Of a stretch of DNA of 28,785 nucleotides, positions 8,229 to 15,753 are shown piece by piece. Position numbers and translations under genes: made by a program. Under the pieces are notes generated by a model. It did no database searches. It was not told the DNA's origin and worked only from the letters and a program-made list of their open reading frames with translations. Origin of the DNA: Blastocatellia bacterium (GTDB lineage Bacteria; Acidobacteriota; Blastocatellia; UBA7656). The stretch covers positions 1-28,785 of the forward strand of contig JAKEHD010000359.1 of NCBI GenBank assembly GCA_022615215.1. Reading direction: 5' to 3'. Each line of letters opens with the position of its first letter. Position 1 is the stretch's first letter.

Positions 8229-8333
8229 TCAATTCCTCCTGAGTTTACCTTGAATAGAGATTCGTCCGTCCCAGCCGCGCTCGAATCATTTAATCCATAG
8301 CGGCGTTTTTCATGATAGCATATATGCGCTCTT

Positions 8334-9695
8334 CTATTTAGCCGGTTTCGGCTTCGACTCTTTAGACTCCCCTACGGCGAACAGATGATGGCGGCCTCGC
8401 ACGAATATCATCCCTTCAGAGATGGCGGGCGTCGCCATCAGAACTTCACCCATGGAATTTGTGGCCAGCAATTCGTATTTCGGCCCGGCTTTCACTACGA
8501 AGATTTCGCCGTCTTCGCTCGTGAAGTATAACTTTCCATCGGCTGCGATGGGCGAGGCGCTGTATGCGCCGCCTCTGCCGCCTATGCGTTCCTGATAAAT
8601 CCGCTCGCCCGTCTTCGCGTTGTAGCAGGCCAGCACGCCGTGATTCGCGCAGACGTAAAGGTAATCGCCGTAGACGACGGGCGAGGGCATATAAGACCCT
8701 GCGTTCTGATTGCTCCATGCCACGTACTCGCTCGAAGACTTGCCGTCCTTGAGCGTTATATCGCCCTTCGCGCCCGGACGTATCGCGTATATGGGGCGGT
8801 TAGGGCGATAGGAGTTGCATATAAAGATCAGGTCGTGCGCGATTACGGGCGTGGTGGCCGTGACTTCGGGATTGCCCGCGAGTCTCCACAACTCTTTGCC
8901 TGTGGCGAGGTCGTAGCTGCGAACCGCTCGCGTTGCATTGGTAATCACCTCTGCCCGCGCCTTGCCTTCGTAAACGGTAGGCGTGCCCCAGGAAGGAATC
9001 TCTTCGCGGGCGGTGCGCCACACCTGCTTGCCTGTCTTGATGTTGAAGGCCGCTATGAAGGAGTCCTTCTGCACGTCGCATTGAACTATGACCATATCTT
9101 TATAGATGACGGGCGAGCTTGCGGTCTCCCACTGATAATCGGGATCGTAGAACCATCCCGTGTCGAGCACGCCGAGGTCTTGTTTCCACAGAAGCTTTCC
9201 GTTGAAGTCATAGCAGTAAAGCCCTTCGGAGCCGAAGAACGCGACCACGTATTTGCCGTCGGTCGCGGGGGTGGAGTTTGCGTGTGTCGATTTGATGTGG
9301 CGTTTGACTTTGGGCACGCCAACGTGTGCGGTCTTCTCCCAAATAATTTTGCCCGTGCGCTTATTGAGCGCGTAGACTTTCCAGGTGTGTTTACTCACGT
9401 CTTTGGCGGAATCGACATCGCCGTAGAGACCGTGACGGAAGTAAGTATCAGGGTCGCTGCTGATGGCTGTGGTGACGAACACGCGGTCGCCCCATACTAC
9501 GGGGCTTGAGTGAGCGAGTCCCGGAATGGGAGTCTTCCATAGTATGTTGACGGATTTCTCGGCGTTCCATTCGGTTGGCGCAGGCTGGCCGTCGGCGACC
9601 CCTGACGCCCTCTCGCCGCGAAATGAAGGCCAGTTCTGCGCGTACACCGGTCCGGCAAAACATAAACAAAGGCATATAGCGAGTATCTTTTTCAT
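8334..9695 (-). CDS. Exported PQQ-like beta-propeller protein (propeller 1)
   Basis: A 453-aa protein with a signal peptide (1-20, cleavage near VYA-QNW) and the N-terminal signature NWPSFRGERASG. Blade motifs include ALNKRTGKIIW, YDFNGKLLW, AFNIKTGKQVW and YDLATGKELW. The ATG at 9695 has AAAGG 7 nt upstream; a longer frame to 9746 adds 17 residues ahead of the signal peptide and is rejected. It is strikingly similar over its whole length to propeller 6 (17366-18724), by eye about three quarters of positions, pointing to a recent duplication within the locus. It follows the ankyrin gene by 90 bp in the same direction. Confidence 0.92.
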   Translation of the reverse strand: MKKILAICLCLCFAGPVYAQNWPSFRGERASGVADGQPAPTEWNAEKSVNILWKTPIPGLAHSSPVVWGDRVFVTTAISSDPDTYFRHGLYGDVDSAKDVSKHTWKVYALNKRTGKIIWEKTAHVGVPKVKRHIKSTHANSTPATDGKYVVAFFGSEGLYCYDFNGKLLWKQDLGVLDTGWFYDPDYQWETASSPVIYKDMVIVQCDVQKDSFIAAFNIKTGKQVWRTAREEIPSWGTPTVYEGKARAEVITNATRAVRSYDLATGKELWRLAGNPEVTATTPVIAHDLIFICNSYRPNRPIYAIRPGAKGDITLKDGKSSSEYVAWSNQNAGSYMPSPVVYGDYLYVCANHGVLACYNAKTGERIYQERIGGRGGAYSASPIAADGKLYFTSEDGEIFVVKAGPKYELLATNSMGEVLMATPAISEGMIFVRGRHHLFAVGESKESKPKPAK

Positions 9696-9785
9696 CGTGT
9701 ACCTTTCTGCCGCAAAGGCATGGAATGAGTCCGTAGTAATTCCCAACGCTTGATCGATTTCGATCCTTCTGCCTTGATGAGAAGA

Positions 9786-10595
9786 TCAAAGTTCCACTCT
9801 CTTGAAGACCGTTTTGGTTCCCTGCTGTTCGAGCAGGAGACCCGTGACCTTCTCTCCATCCACCTGGAAGGTCACTTTTACGCCTTCGGCCTCGACGAGC
9901 GAAAAGGTGGTCTTATCGACCGGCTTCAGCGTGGCGATTCCTCTATCGGGAAAAGACCCCATCAGTTTTCCGTCTGAGAATTTGAGGCTGAGTATCTTGC
10001 CGTCTTCGGCCCTGTACCTTCCTATGTATGAATGGAGCGTTTCCCTGTCGACGGGAGCGGCCGATTTGGCAGGAGATTCCGCTCCGGCCTCTTCGAGCAG
10101 TTTCACCATTTCAGTCTTGCCGCCGTCGGTCGCCCTCTTCATGGCGAGGGCGAGCGTCTGAGGCAGAACCTTTCCTTTTTTGAGAATCACCCTGACCATC
10201 TCCGTATGGTCGCCCGCGATGCCCATCATCAGCGCCTGGTCTGTGCCGCGCGCGCCCTTGTCGAGTAAGGCAGCGACCACCTCTGCGTGGCCTTTCTGGG
10301 CGGCCCATATTATAGGGGTTGCCCCGTAGAAGGTGTCTTGCGAATTCGGGTCGGCCCCGTGTTCGAGCAGGATTTTTACTATTTCTATGTTGCCTCTGTC
10401 GCAGGCGTAGGAAAGAGCCGTCGCTCCATAATTGGTCTTCGTATTCACGTCTACGCCTTTGGTGAGCAGCGACTTGATGGTTTCAACGTCGCCCTTTCTG
10501 GCTGCGGCGAGAAAATCTTCATTGGGGTTCTGAGCAAAGGCTGTGAGAGGAAAGAGCGCCACAAAGAGCGCCGTTAGAAGTGGTTTGCTCGTCAT
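9786..10595 (-). CDS. Exported ankyrin-repeat protein with C-terminal DUF3471-like domain
   Basis: A 269-aa protein. A signal peptide (1-21, LTAFA-Q) precedes about four ankyrin repeats (residues about 26-145, for example GDVETIKSLLTKGVDVN and GNIEIVKILLEHGADPN). The C-terminal domain (about 190-269) starts YIGRYRAEDG and has the alternating strand pattern of DUF3471, the domain often found at the C-terminus of serine hydrolases. Such ankyrin proteins mediate protein contacts; the partner is unknown. AGGAG lies 7 nt before the chosen ATG; the frame is open to 10667 through a repeat and that extension is rejected. Its position just upstream of propeller 1 suggests one transcript. Confidence 0.88.
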   Translation of the reverse strand: MTSKPLLTALFVALFPLTAFAQNPNEDFLAAARKGDVETIKSLLTKGVDVNTKTNYGATALSYACDRGNIEIVKILLEHGADPNSQDTFYGATPIIWAAQKGHAEVVAALLDKGARGTDQALMMGIAGDHTEMVRVILKKGKVLPQTLALAMKRATDGGKTEMVKLLEEAGAESPAKSAAPVDRETLHSYIGRYRAEDGKILSLKFSDGKLMGSFPDRGIATLKPVDKTTFSLVEAEGVKVTFQVDGEKVTGLLLEQQGTKTVFKRVEL

Positions 10596-10615
10596 AATCT
10601 GGCTCCTAAGAAAAT

Positions 10616-10685
10616 GTCCGACAATCTGCCAGCTTGTCGAGAGATGGTAGTCGGACGGCAACGACAATCTGGCAGATTGTCGGAC
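10616..10685. repeat. REP-like inverted repeat (17-bp perfect arms, each half itself palindromic)
   Basis: GTCCGACAATCTGCCAG (10616-10632) is exactly inverted at 10669-10685. Each arm sits within a 21-bp palindrome: 10619-10639 is imperfect and 10662-10682 is perfect apart from the centre base. It is therefore a pair of hairpins that can also pair with each other, typical of REP/BIME-type elements. It lies just upstream of the ankyrin gene's ribosome site and could affect its expression. Confidence 0.85.
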
Positions 10686-10687
10686 TC

Positions 10688-10702
10688 AAAGATTTCTTTC
10701 TT
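10688..10702. repeat. 15-bp element shared with 70-84 (inverted)
   Basis: AAAGATTTCTTTCTT here is the exact reverse complement of 70-84. In both places it directly abuts a different repeat element: the REP-like hairpin here and the ACTGACC heptamers there. Confidence 0.6.
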
Positions 10703-10779
10703 ATACGGTGCAGATGTTTTCATCCTTTCCAGGTGTCGTCACTGACGTCTAAAAAGACTCCTCATAAAACGGTTTGTAG

Positions 10780-10807
10780 TGCCGAGGCGGAGGCTTTCGC
10801 CACGGCA
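10780..10807. terminator. Stem-loop downstream of the 10822 gene
   Basis: TGCCG-A-GGCG, an 8-nt loop, then CGCC-A-CGGCA: nine paired positions with one A-A mismatch. An alternative hairpin (CGGCA/TGCCG, 803-807 with 814-818 after 10000) overlaps it. It sits just past the stop of the minus-strand gene, so termination is possible, but there is no U-tract; it could equally be another dispersed repeat. Confidence 0.4.
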
Positions 10808-10821
10808 GAGACTTGCCGCCG

Positions 10822-11322
10822 TCAGGAATTTTTCTTTTTCTTCTTTTCGCGTATAGGGTTGCTGACCCACCATTCAGGCAAATCCTCTAACCTGGATTTG
10901 AAAGGCTTTATCTCGGATTTTACGAACGCCCCCCACATTGCGGAACGGTTGTGAGGGTCTATTTGTTCCGGGTGCGACAATACCCCTGAGTAGGCGACGA
11001 CCTCTTTTTCATCCGGCCCGATTTCCACCTCTCCGCGGACATAAGAATCGTCCATGTTGTATTCGCGTATCTGCACGATCTTTCCGTTGACGAATATGCA
11101 ACTGTAAAGCCTCTGATTGAAAAGGAACTTCATGTCCTTCATCTCGAAGACCATTATCGTCAGGCCGTCTTTTCGTTCGGGCGCGACATAGATTTGCAGT
11201 ATCTCGTTGACGTGATCGACTTTGAGGTCACTCGGGCCGCCAGGCTTCGGTTGGGCGATGATGATTGATGGCGCAGCCAGGGCGATAGCCATCGCAGGGA
11301 TCATTATTTTTCTCATAACCAT
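10822..11322 (-). CDS. Small exported protein of unknown function
   Basis: Not recognised. 166 aa from the ATG at 11322 (GGAG 4 nt upstream; an in-frame ATG two codons later gives spacing 10 and is equally possible). A signal peptide ends near IIIAQ. The mature part contains an Ile/Val-rich stretch (GLTIMVFEMKDMKFLF), a conserved-looking RLYSCIFVNGKIVQIREYNMDDSYVRGEVEIG, a C-terminal EWWVSNP, and a final basic tail of Arg and five Lys. It is the first gene of the minus-strand run leading into the ankyrin and propeller genes, separated from them by a REP-like element. Confidence 0.75.
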   Translation of the reverse strand: MVMRKIMIPAMAIALAAPSIIIAQPKPGGPSDLKVDHVNEILQIYVAPERKDGLTIMVFEMKDMKFLFNQRLYSCIFVNGKIVQIREYNMDDSYVRGEVEIGPDEKEVVAYSGVLSHPEQIDPHNRSAMWGAFVKSEIKPFKSRLEDLPEWWVSNPIREKKKKKNS

Positions 11323-11499
11323 AAAGCTCCTTATCGACAACCATGCGCAATCAGAAAAAAGGCTTGTCATATCTTACAGCGATGGTTTTCAAAAGACCAA
11401 GCCGAGCTAAGGGCCGCGCCGCTCTCCTCGTTAGACGTTGCCCTTGGCTGCGTGATATAACCTTACGTCCGAATTAAATTCCTTTCAGGAGTCGATTGA

Positions 11500-12063
11500 A
11501 TGAAGCTCACTTCCATTGCGGCGCGATGCAGTCTTTTGGTTCTTTTGTTACTGACAGGTCTTCCTCTATGTTCGAACATTTCGGCGAAGGTCGATTTCTC
11601 CGCAACGACGGTCTATCTCGTCCGCCACGCGGAGAAAGAGAAGACCCCGCCGAATGATCCGCCCTTGAGCGAAGCAGGTCTCGCGCGCTCGAAGAATCTT
11701 GCCCGCATATTACAGAAGGCCGGAATCAAAGCGATCTATACATCGCAATTCCTGCGGACGCAACAGACCGCTCAACCTCTCGCCGAGGCATCAGGTATTG
11801 CAGTCGTACAGGTGCCGCTGCGGATGGACCCTTCCAATCCGAGAAAGGTGTCGGAAGCGTCGCTGAGAGAAGCGGTCGAAAAGGTCTATGAGCATGGCGG
11901 CGGGGGAGTCCTTATAGTGGGCCACAGCAATACGGTGCCTGAGATGATAAGGCTGCTTGGCGGAGATCAGGTTCCGTTCATAAACGAGAGCGTATACGAC
12001 GATTTATTCGTGGTGACGGTCTACGAAAAGGGCAAGGCGAAGGTGGCGCACCTGAAATATTGA
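11500..12063 (+). CDS. Exported histidine phosphatase (phosphoglycerate mutase-like, SixA-like size)
   Basis: A 187-aa protein with an N-terminal hydrophobic signal (about residues 8-28). The RHG-type catalytic motif is VYLVRHAEKEK with R42 and H43; LSEAGLARSKNLA and YTSQFLRTQQTAQPLA follow, and the second catalytic His is H142 in VLIVGHSNT. It is a phosphate-monoester hydrolase with a covalent phosphohistidine, of unknown substrate. CAGGAG lies 8 nt before the ATG. It stands alone between the two propeller arms and is divergent from the 10822-11322 gene. Confidence 0.9.
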   Translation: MKLTSIAARCSLLVLLLLTGLPLCSNISAKVDFSATTVYLVRHAEKEKTPPNDPPLSEAGLARSKNLARILQKAGIKAIYTSQFLRTQQTAQPLAEASGIAVVQVPLRMDPSNPRKVSEASLREAVEKVYEHGGGGVLIVGHSNTVPEMIRLLGGDQVPFINESVYDDLFVVTVYEKGKAKVAHLKY

Positions 12064-12160
12064 GGCTCGAATCGGGACGGAAGACGATTCTTCACGGTGT
12101 TGCTCGAATTCAGCAGCGAAGCTAACGACCCGCGCCGGGTTGCTTCCCCGATGGAAGCGA

Positions 12161-13072
12161 TCAGTGATCGAAGGCGCTCGGCAGGCGAACGGCAGGATAA
12201 ACCGATGCATGGAGCGAATCCCGGCCGGGCCGCAACCGGGGCGCTGCCGCTATAGGCTCGTCGTACACGTCGGCTTCCCGCCCTCCTTTGTCGGCGTAAC
12301 GTATCACGTAACTTTCATCCACGTAGAATGATCTGCGTCCGTCCCAGCCATAGTCTACGGGGACGGCGACCGCTTGAAATGAGGCCGGTTTGTTGCGGGC
12401 GGAACGGACCACTCTGATCGTGAACCTGTAGCCGTCCATCTCATCCGGCCAGGTGAGGTACCCGGCCGCGACAAGCTCTTCTTTGGTGGCAAACTCTACA
12501 CCGCCACCTTCGTCTGATTGGTATGTCGACTGCGCGAGGGCTATCTCACGCATCTGCTCGATGGCTATCGCTTCGTTTACTTCGATGATAGCTTTTATCA
12601 AATTTGGAATCGCTATGGCCGCGATGATGGGGATGAGAAATACGAGCAGCCCGTTCATCACGATGCCGGCTATCGCCATGCCTTTGCCGCCGTACTCGGT
12701 CGGATACTTGTTGGCTTTGACTACGGCGACTATTCCGAATACGAGACCGGGGATAGCCGTGAGCACGCCCGCCGGACATATAATAAGCCCTCCGATGCCG
12801 AGCGCGAGGGCCGTTATCGCAAAGCCCTGTCGCAGGCTCGGCGGTTGATTATATGGAACCGCATAAGGAGTACTGTAAGCCGTTGCCCCTTGCGCGCCCG
12901 CGTATGCCAGGCCGGGAGGCGTGTAAGGCGGATTCTGAACGGGAGGCGGATAATGGCTAAAAGGTCCGCCGCTTGCGGGGTCAGAGAAGGATAAAGATGC
13001 ACCGCACCTGCGGCAATCCGAAGCGTCTGAAAAATTCACCAGCCCGCATTGTAAGCACTTGATATTGACCAT
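12161..13072 (-). CDS. Zinc-ribbon / DUF4190 / pilin-like membrane protein
   Basis: A 303-aa protein built of three parts. (1) An N-terminal zinc ribbon with C6-x2-C9 and C20-x2-C23. (2) A Pro/Tyr-rich linker and a DUF4190-type double membrane segment (about 82-145). (3) A third hydrophobic helix reading LIPIIAAIAIPNLIKA, the hallmark of type IV pilin-like proteins, followed by a pseudopilin-like C-terminal domain with TYQSDEGGGVEFATKEEL, DGYRFTIRV and RRSFYVDESYVIRYAD. The C-terminal domain resembles the type II secretion/pilin-like domains common in Acidobacteriota (family knowledge). Function unknown. It converges on the phosphatase and is divergent from propeller 4. Confidence 0.85.
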   Translation of the reverse strand: MVNIKCLQCGLVNFSDASDCRRCGASLSFSDPASGGPFSHYPPPVQNPPYTPPGLAYAGAQGATAYSTPYAVPYNQPPSLRQGFAITALALGIGGLIICPAGVLTAIPGLVFGIVAVVKANKYPTEYGGKGMAIAGIVMNGLLVFLIPIIAAIAIPNLIKAIIEVNEAIAIEQMREIALAQSTYQSDEGGGVEFATKEELVAAGYLTWPDEMDGYRFTIRVVRSARNKPASFQAVAVPVDYGWDGRRSFYVDESYVIRYADKGGREADVYDEPIAAAPRLRPGRDSLHASVYPAVRLPSAFDH

Positions 13073-13541
13073 AGCCCTATCTCACTTCAGTAGCCCGACT
13101 GTAAAGGAGGGCTTCAACTTTCATCCGGGGCGGCCCCATCAACCTTATCTCTGTGAGAGGTTGCTTCTCCTGAGCGGTCATCTGCGCCGGATAGTCGAGA
13201 GAGGTCGCATCCCGGTTCTGCGAACAATGTCTCCAGGGGCATTCTCTAAAGCGGAGGCTATCACAGAAGAATGTATGGGACAACAGTTTTTCCAGGGACT
13301 TCAGGAGCCTGTTTTCACATGGAGTTTTCGCATAATACGATTCGATTTTCGCGGCAGGCGCGAGGGATGTCAAACCGCATCGAGCCGGTTTTTGGAGAAC
13401 TCTGCTTGACTCTCACTTTCGCAAACTATATCTTGAATTTATAAGAGTCAAGTGGATTATCGAACTGGCCGCAGCTTGAATCCGTCGGATTCACCTCTCG
13501 AAGACCGGCGAATCCCGGACGAGCGCGGGGGTGGAGAGTGA
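13073..13541. other. 469-bp divergent intergenic region
   Basis: It separates the DUF4190 gene (minus) and propeller 4 (plus). No convincing gene: the open frames on either strand lack ribosome sites and protein-like composition. It must hold promoters for both flanking genes, but I could not assign clear -35/-10 pairs. The one distinct structure is the 17-bp palindrome at 13477-13493. Confidence 0.6.
13477..13493. promoter_or_regulatory. Perfect palindrome upstream of propeller 4 (possible operator)
   Basis: TGAATCCGTCGGATTCA: 8-bp arms around one base, 48 nt upstream of the propeller 4 start. Its length and position fit a dimeric regulator's operator; no regulator is identified. Confidence 0.45.
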
Positions 13542-15743
13542 ATGATTATGCATGCCTTCTCGTCCAAATACCTTATCTTTTCGCTTCTGCTCTTTTTGCT
13601 CATTCCCGTTCAGCGCGCCTCGCAGGGTAGCGACTGGCCGGACTGGCGCGGCCCGGCGCGCGACGGCATATCGCAGGAAAAAGGGCTTCCCGATAAATGG
13701 TCGCCTTCGGGCGAAAACCTTCTCTGGAGAGCGCCTTACGGTGGACGCTCTGCGCCAATAGTCATGAACAATCGCGTCTATCTGCTGAACCCTGTGGGCG
13801 CGGGCGAGTCGCTTCAGGAGCGCGTCTGTTGCCTCGATGCCGACACGGGCAAGATGATCTGGGAGCATCGCTTCAACGTCTTCCTGAGCGACGTGCCTCC
13901 TCATCGCATAGCGTGGGCCTCGCCCACGGGCGACCCCGCGACAGGCAACATATATGCTCTCGGCGTAGGCGGCACGCTGCTGTGCTTGTCGCGCGACGGC
14001 AAGGTTCTGTGGGAGCGGTATCTGACCGAAGAATTCGGACAGTGGACCACTCACGGCGGGCGCACGGTCTCTCCCATAATCGAAGGCGATCTCGTGATAG
14101 TCAGCGGCGTCACGGAAGGCTGGGGCGACAATGCTATGCGAAGGCATCGCTTCATGGCCTTCGATAAAAAGACGGGCGAATCTGTGTGGACGGTTCTGCC
14201 GGGAGGCAGGCCCTTCGACACGACTTATTCTACGCCCATCGCAGCCGACATCAACGGGACGCGCTTGATAATTGCAGGCGGAGGCGACGGTTCGGTTTAC
14301 GCCATGAAAGCCCAGACGGGCGAGCCTGTGTGGACCTACGCCATAAGCAAGCGCGGTATCAACACGAGCGTGATCCTGAAAGGCACTACGGCGATAGTCT
14401 CTCATGGCGAAGAGAATCTCGACACAAGCGAAATGGGATTGCTCGCCGCCATAGACGCCACCGCGAAAGGCAAAATAGGCAAAGACCAGATCAAATGGAG
14501 CGTGACGAAGTTCCTCGGAGGATACTCGTCTCCCGTGCTCGACGGAGACCGCATTTACCAGATAGACAACGGCTCTAACCTTGCCGCATTCGACGTGAAC
14601 ACGGGCGAGCAACTCTGGACCCAGAATCTTGGAACGGTCCAGAAAGCCTCTCTAGTGCTTGCGGACGGCAAACTATATGTCGGCACAGAAAGCGGCGAGT
14701 TCTTCATACTCAAACCCGGTCCCGACAAGTGCGAGATTCTCGATAAAGATCAGCTTGGAGATGAGGGCGCATTCGAAAAGATCATCGCCTCGGTTGCCGT
14801 TTCTCACGGGCGCATGTATCTGGTTTCGGAGGCTGCGATTTATTGCATAGGCAAGAAATCCGGCAGCAGTCGGCCTTCTACAGCAGCGAGCCAGAGCGCA
14901 GCCGCAGGGTCAGGCGAAGTCGCTCACGTTCAGGTGGTCCCGAACGATATACTCATCAAGCCGGGCGAGAGCGTGCGCTTCCGCGTTCGATTGTTCGATC
15001 ATAAGGGGCGCTTCCTTCGCGAAGGCGGCGCTACATGGTCGCTCGACGGTCTCAAAGGCGAAATCAGAGACGGGCAGTTCACCGCCTCTTCGGAGAAGAC
15101 GGGACAGGCGGGCCTTATCAAGGCCACAGTAGGACAGGTGACGGGCACTGCCGGAGTGAGAGTCATTCCCTCTCCGCCCTGGACCGAAGACTTCGAGGCG
15201 ATAGCCGCGGGCAGCGTCCCGCGCCACTGGCTCAACACGACGAGCAAGTACGCCGTGCGCGACCTGGAAGGCAACAAGGCGCTTGTGAAGAATCCCAATC
15301 CGCCGGGACTCAAACGCGCGCAATCGTTTATGGGGCCTCATGGGATGAGTGATTACACGGTCGAGGCCGATGTCCGCGCGGTCGAAAGACGGCGGCAGAT
15401 GGGAGATGCGGGCGTGATAGCCCAGAGGTATCAGCTCACGCTCTGGGGCGGTCATCAACGCCTTACAATCGAGTCCTGGCAGCCGGAGACGACTCGAACG
15501 GTCAGGGTGCCTTTCAAGTGGAAGGCCGACACCTGGTATCATTTGAAGCTGACGGTCGAAAATCTGCCCGACGGCAAGGTGCGGGCCAGAGGAAAAGCAT
15601 GGCCAGTGGGTGAAGCCGAACCCTCTGCCTGGATGATCGAGAAGGTCGATTCCATGGGCAACAGGGAGGGGAGTCCCGGTCTTTACGCCGATGCTCCTTT
15701 CGATGTCTTTTTCGACAACATAAAGGTGACAGCAAACAAGTAG
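13542..15743 (+). CDS. Exported PQQ-like beta-propeller fused to Ig-like and LamG-like domains (propeller 4)
   Basis: A 733-aa protein, the longest of the set. A signal peptide (about 1-28) is followed by DWPDWRGPARDG and a propeller to about residue 445 (blades CLDADTGKMIW, AFDKKTGESVW, AMKAQTGEPVW, AFDVNTGEQLW). A Ser/Ala linker leads to an Ig/Big-like domain (about 460-545, beginning VQVVPNDILIKPGESVRFRV). The C-terminal jelly-roll module (547-733) runs from WTEDFEAIAAGSVPRHW to FFDNIKVTA, resembling LamG/3-keto-disaccharide-hydrolase-type sugar-binding folds. The extra modules suggest attachment to a polysaccharide or the cell surface (inference). GTGGAG lies 5 nt before the ATG. Propeller 5 starts 10 nt after the stop, so the two form an operon. 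Confidence 0.9.
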   Translation: MIMHAFSSKYLIFSLLLFLLIPVQRASQGSDWPDWRGPARDGISQEKGLPDKWSPSGENLLWRAPYGGRSAPIVMNNRVYLLNPVGAGESLQERVCCLDADTGKMIWEHRFNVFLSDVPPHRIAWASPTGDPATGNIYALGVGGTLLCLSRDGKVLWERYLTEEFGQWTTHGGRTVSPIIEGDLVIVSGVTEGWGDNAMRRHRFMAFDKKTGESVWTVLPGGRPFDTTYSTPIAADINGTRLIIAGGGDGSVYAMKAQTGEPVWTYAISKRGINTSVILKGTTAIVSHGEENLDTSEMGLLAAIDATAKGKIGKDQIKWSVTKFLGGYSSPVLDGDRIYQIDNGSNLAAFDVNTGEQLWTQNLGTVQKASLVLADGKLYVGTESGEFFILKPGPDKCEILDKDQLGDEGAFEKIIASVAVSHGRMYLVSEAAIYCIGKKSGSSRPSTAASQSAAAGSGEVAHVQVVPNDILIKPGESVRFRVRLFDHKGRFLREGGATWSLDGLKGEIRDGQFTASSEKTGQAGLIKATVGQVTGTAGVRVIPSPPWTEDFEAIAAGSVPRHWLNTTSKYAVRDLEGNKALVKNPNPPGLKRAQSFMGPHGMSDYTVEADVRAVERRRQMGDAGVIAQRYQLTLWGGHQRLTIESWQPETTRTVRVPFKWKADTWYHLKLTVENLPDGKVRARGKAWPVGEAEPSAWMIEKVDSMGNREGSPGLYADAPFDVFFDNIKVTANK

Positions 15744-15753
15744 GTTTTGAATT

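Noticed and set aside
8640..9509. Long open frame (289 aa) on the plus strand
   Set aside because: Antisense to propeller 1; amino-acid composition and lack of a ribosome site mark it as a shadow frame.
13077..13373. Possible small gene on the minus strand between DUF4190 gene and propeller 4
   Set aside because: No ribosome site, irregular composition, no family resemblance.
13491..14612. Long open frame (373 aa) on the minus strand
   Set aside because: Antisense to propeller 4, which has signal peptide and blade motifs.
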